64,000 nucleotides of DNA, taken from positions 1,736,001-1,800,000 of the forward strand of contig CBDBKC010000038.1 in the NCBI GenBank assembly GCA_965206655.1, read 5' to 3'. Positions 61,481-64,000 of the stretch are shown here, in pieces (the stretch's first letter is position 1; the number at the start of each line of letters is the position of its first letter). The notes under the pieces are model-generated. The model saw nothing but the letters and a program-made list of their open reading frames with translations, did no database searches and had not been told where the DNA came from. The DNA comes from JAPPLB01 sp965206655. Lineage in GTDB: Bacteria > Acidobacteriota > Terriglobia > Bryobacterales > UBA6623. Position numbers and translations under genes: made by a program.

Positions 61481-64000
61481 TTACTGGGCGGAAGCACTCT
61501 CAGCGTCGTCGGGAACCTCGATACCGAAGGTGAGACCCTCTTCGAGGATGGAGTCTTCGGATGCCACGACCTCACCCTCGACGGATGTCTCGGCGTCGGT
61601 GGACGTCTCTCCCTCAGCAGGGGATTCCGCTTCCGCTCCCTTAGGATAGCCAATGTGAATCGTCTGGTTGGCTTCCGCTTCACCGCCGACGATGATGCCC
61701 GCGAGTGGTGATTCCACAAGCCGTTGCATGGTGCGCTTGACCGGGCGCGCGCCGTAGGAGGGATCGTAAGATTCCTTCGCGAGATAGGCCAGCGCTTCGG
61801 GTGAGATCTCAAGACCGATCTCGCGGTCTTCCCGAAGCTTGCCGCGCAGTTTCGCGATCTGGGTATTGACGATCCTCTCGAGTTGCTCTTCCGCAAGCGA
61901 GTTGAAGTTCACCACTTGTGAAATGCGGTTGTAGATTTCCGGCCGCAAGCTGTCTTTGACGACTTGCAGAATGATCTCTTTGCGTTTTTCGAGGTCTTCG
62001 GTGGCGTCCATTGCCTCGCGCACGCCGAGGTTCGATGTGAACAGGACCACGGTGTTCGAGAAATCGCAGAAGCGGCCCTTGGCGTCCGTGAGGCGGCCTT
62101 CATCGAGGACAGCGAGCAGCAAGTCGAGGATGCGGGGATGGCCCTTCTCGACTTCATCGAAGAGCACGATCGAATACGGGTTACGGCGGACTTGCTCAGT
62201 GAGAAAACCGCCTTCCTCCGAACCAACGAGTCCGGGACGTGAGCCGATCAAACCGGCCACGGAGGATTGATCCTGATATTCACCCATGTCGATGCGTATG
62301 AGCGCGTCCTCGTCATCAAAGAGGGCTTCGGCGAGGGCCTTGGCGAGCTCCGTTTTGCCGACACCGGTGGGGCCCACAAAGAGGAATGACGTGGGCCGAT
62401 TGTCGATTTGGAGGTCGGCGCGCATGCGGCGGGCGGCCTCGGAGACGGCGTAAACGGCCTCGTCTTGTCCGTAGACGCGGTCGCCGAGACGATCTTCGAG
62501 CTGCAGCAGCCGGTCACGCTCGGATTCGAGCATGCGCGAAATGGGAATGCCGACGCGCTCGCCAACCACAATCGCGATGTGCTCGGGTTGGACGTGGCTG
62601 GGCACCATCGCGCCTTCGGCAGCCACTTCCTCGACCTGCTTTTCGATCTCGGCCAGCATCTTCTCGAGCGGTTCGATCTGCCGGTAACGGATCTCGGCGA
62701 CCTTGGCGACATCGCCTTCGCCTTCGGCTGCCTGGAGCTGTTTTGAGTAGTCGTCGATGGCGTTCTTCGTTTGTTGCAGCTTCTCGAACGCCCCTTTCTG
62801 GCTCGTCCACTTGCCTACCAAATCGTTGACCTTGGGCTCGAGTTCGGCGATCTCGGCTGCAAGTTCCGCGAGGGCCTTCTTCTCGCCGGCGTTTGAGGCG
62901 GAATCCTTGAGCGCTTCGACTTGCGCTTTCTTTTGCAGCAGGAGCCGTTCCTGGCGGTCGACTTCGTCCGGCTTCGACTCCTTCTGCATGCGGATGCGCG
63001 CCGTCGCTTCGTCGATGATGTCGATCGCCTTGTCGGGCAGATAACGGTTGCGGATGTAGCGCCGCGAGAGTTTCACGGCCGCTTGCAGCGAATCCTCCGT
63101 CAGTCCCACGCCGTGGTGCTTCTCGTAACGGTCTTTGATGCCGCGCAGGATCACCATCATCGCGTCGTCGTCGGGTTCATCGACCTGCACGACTTCGAAG
63201 CGGCGGGCGAGGGCGCCGTCTTTCTCGATTCTCTCTCGGTATTCGTCGAAAGTTGTGGCGCCGACGCAGCGCAGCTCGCCGCGTGCGAGGGCGGGCTTGA
63301 GGATGTTGGCCGCGTCCATGCCGCCTTCCGAGCCACCAGCGCCGACAAGCGTATGCAACTCGTCGAGGAAGAGGATGATCTCGCCCTTCTTCTCTCGGAC
63401 CTCGTCAACAACGGCCTTCATGCGCTCTTCGAATTCGCCGCGATATTTCGCACCGGCGACCATCGCCGTCATGTCGAGTCCGATGACCTTACAGGTCTTG
63501 AGCGATTCGGGAACGTCGCCGGAAGCGATCCGCTGCGCCAGTCCCTCGGCGACGGCGGTTTTCCCCGTGCCCGGATCACCGACGACGACCGGGTTGCTCT
63601 TCGTCTTACGGAGCAGGGTTTGAATGACGCGCCGGATCTCGTCGTCGCGCCCCACCACGGGCATGAGCTCACCGGCGGCGGCGGAGGCGGTGAGATCCCG
63701 TCCGAAGCGCTCGAGAACCTTCATTCCCGACATCGCCCCACCACCCGCCGCCGCGGATTGTTCGCCCAGGGCCGCTCCCGTCTCGGCACGTGATTCAGCG
63801 GCTTTCTCAACCGTCTTCTTGGTGACGCCGGCCTCACGAAGCGTACCCTTGAGGTCGGCCTCGCTGTGATCAACGGCGGAAAGGACGAAGTCGATCGGCT
63901 CGGCGCGCTCGGCCCCGCGATCGTCCATCTTTTGAAACGCCTTCTCGATGAGATTGCGCAGCTCACCGGAAGCCGAGGGCCGTTTGCCCGGCCCGAGTTT
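61481..64000 (-). CDS. clpB: ClpB-type AAA+ disaggregase (5' end outside window)
   Basis: The frame is open to the right edge (KLGPGKRPSASGELRNLIEK precedes the internal ATG at 63928), so part of the N-domain lies beyond. Visible: end of Clp N-domain, D1 (VVVGDPGTGKTAVAEGLAQR Walker A, IILFLDELHTLVGAGGS Walker B), a long coiled middle domain (EVDRQERLLLQKKAQVEALK through LQAAEGEGDVAKVAEIRYRQ), then D2 (LFVGPTGVGKTELAKALAEA, SIVLFDEVEKGH) and an acidic Glu/Ser/Thr-rich tail. The long M-domain favours ClpB over ClpA/ClpC. It works with DnaK to dissolve aggregates. Confidence 0.93.
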   Translation of the reverse strand, partial: KLGPGKRPSASGELRNLIEKAFQKMDDRGAERAEPIDFVLSAVDHSEADLKGTLREAGVTKKTVEKAAESRAETGAALGEQSAAAGGGAMSGMKVLERFGRDLTASAAAGELMPVVGRDDEIRRVIQTLLRKTKSNPVVVGDPGTGKTAVAEGLAQRIASGDVPESLKTCKVIGLDMTAMVAGAKYRGEFEERMKAVVDEVREKKGEIILFLDELHTLVGAGGSEGGMDAANILKPALARGELRCVGATTFDEYRERIEKDGALARRFEVVQVDEPDDDAMMVILRGIKDRYEKHHGVGLTEDSLQAAVKLSRRYIRNRYLPDKAIDIIDEATARIRMQKESKPDEVDRQERLLLQKKAQVEALKDSASNAGEKKALAELAAEIAELEPKVNDLVGKWTSQKGAFEKLQQTKNAIDDYSKQLQAAEGEGDVAKVAEIRYRQIEPLEKMLAEIEKQVEEVAAEGAMVPSHVQPEHIAIVVGERVGIPISRMLESERDRLLQLEDRLGDRVYGQDEAVYAVSEAARRMRADLQIDNRPTSFLFVGPTGVGKTELAKALAEALFDDEDALIRIDMGEYQDQSSVAGLIGSRPGLVGSEEGGFLTEQVRRNPYSIVLFDEVEKGHPRILDLLLAVLDEGRLTDAKGRFCDFSNTVVLFTSNLGVREAMDATEDLEKRKEIILQVVKDSLRPEIYNRISQVVNFNSLAEEQLERIVNTQIAKLRGKLREDREIGLEISPEALAYLAKESYDPSYGARPVKRTMQRLVESPLAGIIVGGEAEANQTIHIGYPKGAEAESPAEGETSTDAETSVEGEVVASEDSILEEGLTFGIEVPDDAESASAQ

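Overview
The window looks like chromosomal DNA of a GC-rich member of the Acidobacteriota, most likely a Solibacter/Bryobacter-like lineage. Reasons: (i) secreted proteins carry the low-complexity, Thr/Ser/Gly-rich C-terminal module typical of that group (gene ending at 6078; also 31307-32167); (ii) there is a DUF1549/DUF1553 cytochrome followed by a DUF1501 protein (47059-51436), found mainly in Planctomycetes and Acidobacteria; (iii) there is a remnant of the acidobacterial type of multihaem TPR cytochrome (11118-14377). This assignment is inference from protein style, not from a marker gene.

Left third (1-27.4 kb): a cell-surface polysaccharide region that has been colonised by insertion sequences. 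The polysaccharide genes are a C-terminal piece of a Wzt-C-like methyltransferase/glycosyltransferase protein (1-612), gmd (broken), fcl, a second Gmd-type dehydratase, a fused GT4-GT2 glycosyltransferase (14512-16713) and a 1542-residue methyltransferase/coiled-coil/GT2/GT4 protein (18505-23133). Together they would make and polymerise or decorate a GDP-6-deoxyhexose (GDP-fucose type) glycan. Inserted among them are one IS4, two near-identical IS1380 copies in opposite orientation, two near-identical IS21 copies in opposite orientation, one IS110/IS1111-type element with a duplicated non-coding end, and an IS630 fragment. Insertions broke gmd, a secreted M11-like metallopeptidase, a multihaem cytochrome and a DUF11-type secreted protein. 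Target-site duplications can be read for the IS4 element, both IS1380 copies and IS21 copy 1; IS21 copy 2 has none.

Middle (27.7-45 kb): a sodium:solute symporter, a phytanoyl-CoA-dioxygenase-like protein and an aldo/keto reductase; a secreted protein; a tandem metallo-beta-lactamase-fold protein followed closely by a PQQ dehydrogenase; tRNA-Ser(GCT); a TlpA-like thioredoxin; a decayed integrase-type IS; a pterin operon (two PTPS/QueD paralogues plus folE); der; and pheA and lon, both interrupted by single-base insertions.

Right part (45-64 kb): an AAA ATPase plus DUF4276 (TOPRIM-like) pair that resembles two-gene anti-phage modules; the DUF1549/DUF1501/AtuA-like cluster; an AI-2E-family permease; NifS-type cysteine desulfurase; SAM hydroxide adenosyltransferase; an isopropylmalate/isocitrate dehydrogenase-family enzyme; a rhodanese with a structured, terminator-ended RNA upstream; a class V aminotransferase broken by a 109-bp tandem duplication; MsrB; a CHAD protein; an FHA membrane protein; and ClpB running off the right edge.

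A recurring theme is that many frameshifts (peptidase, integrase, pheA, lon) are repaired by deleting exactly one base. That may mean base-calling insertions rather than true decay. The IS insertions and tandem duplications are separate events.
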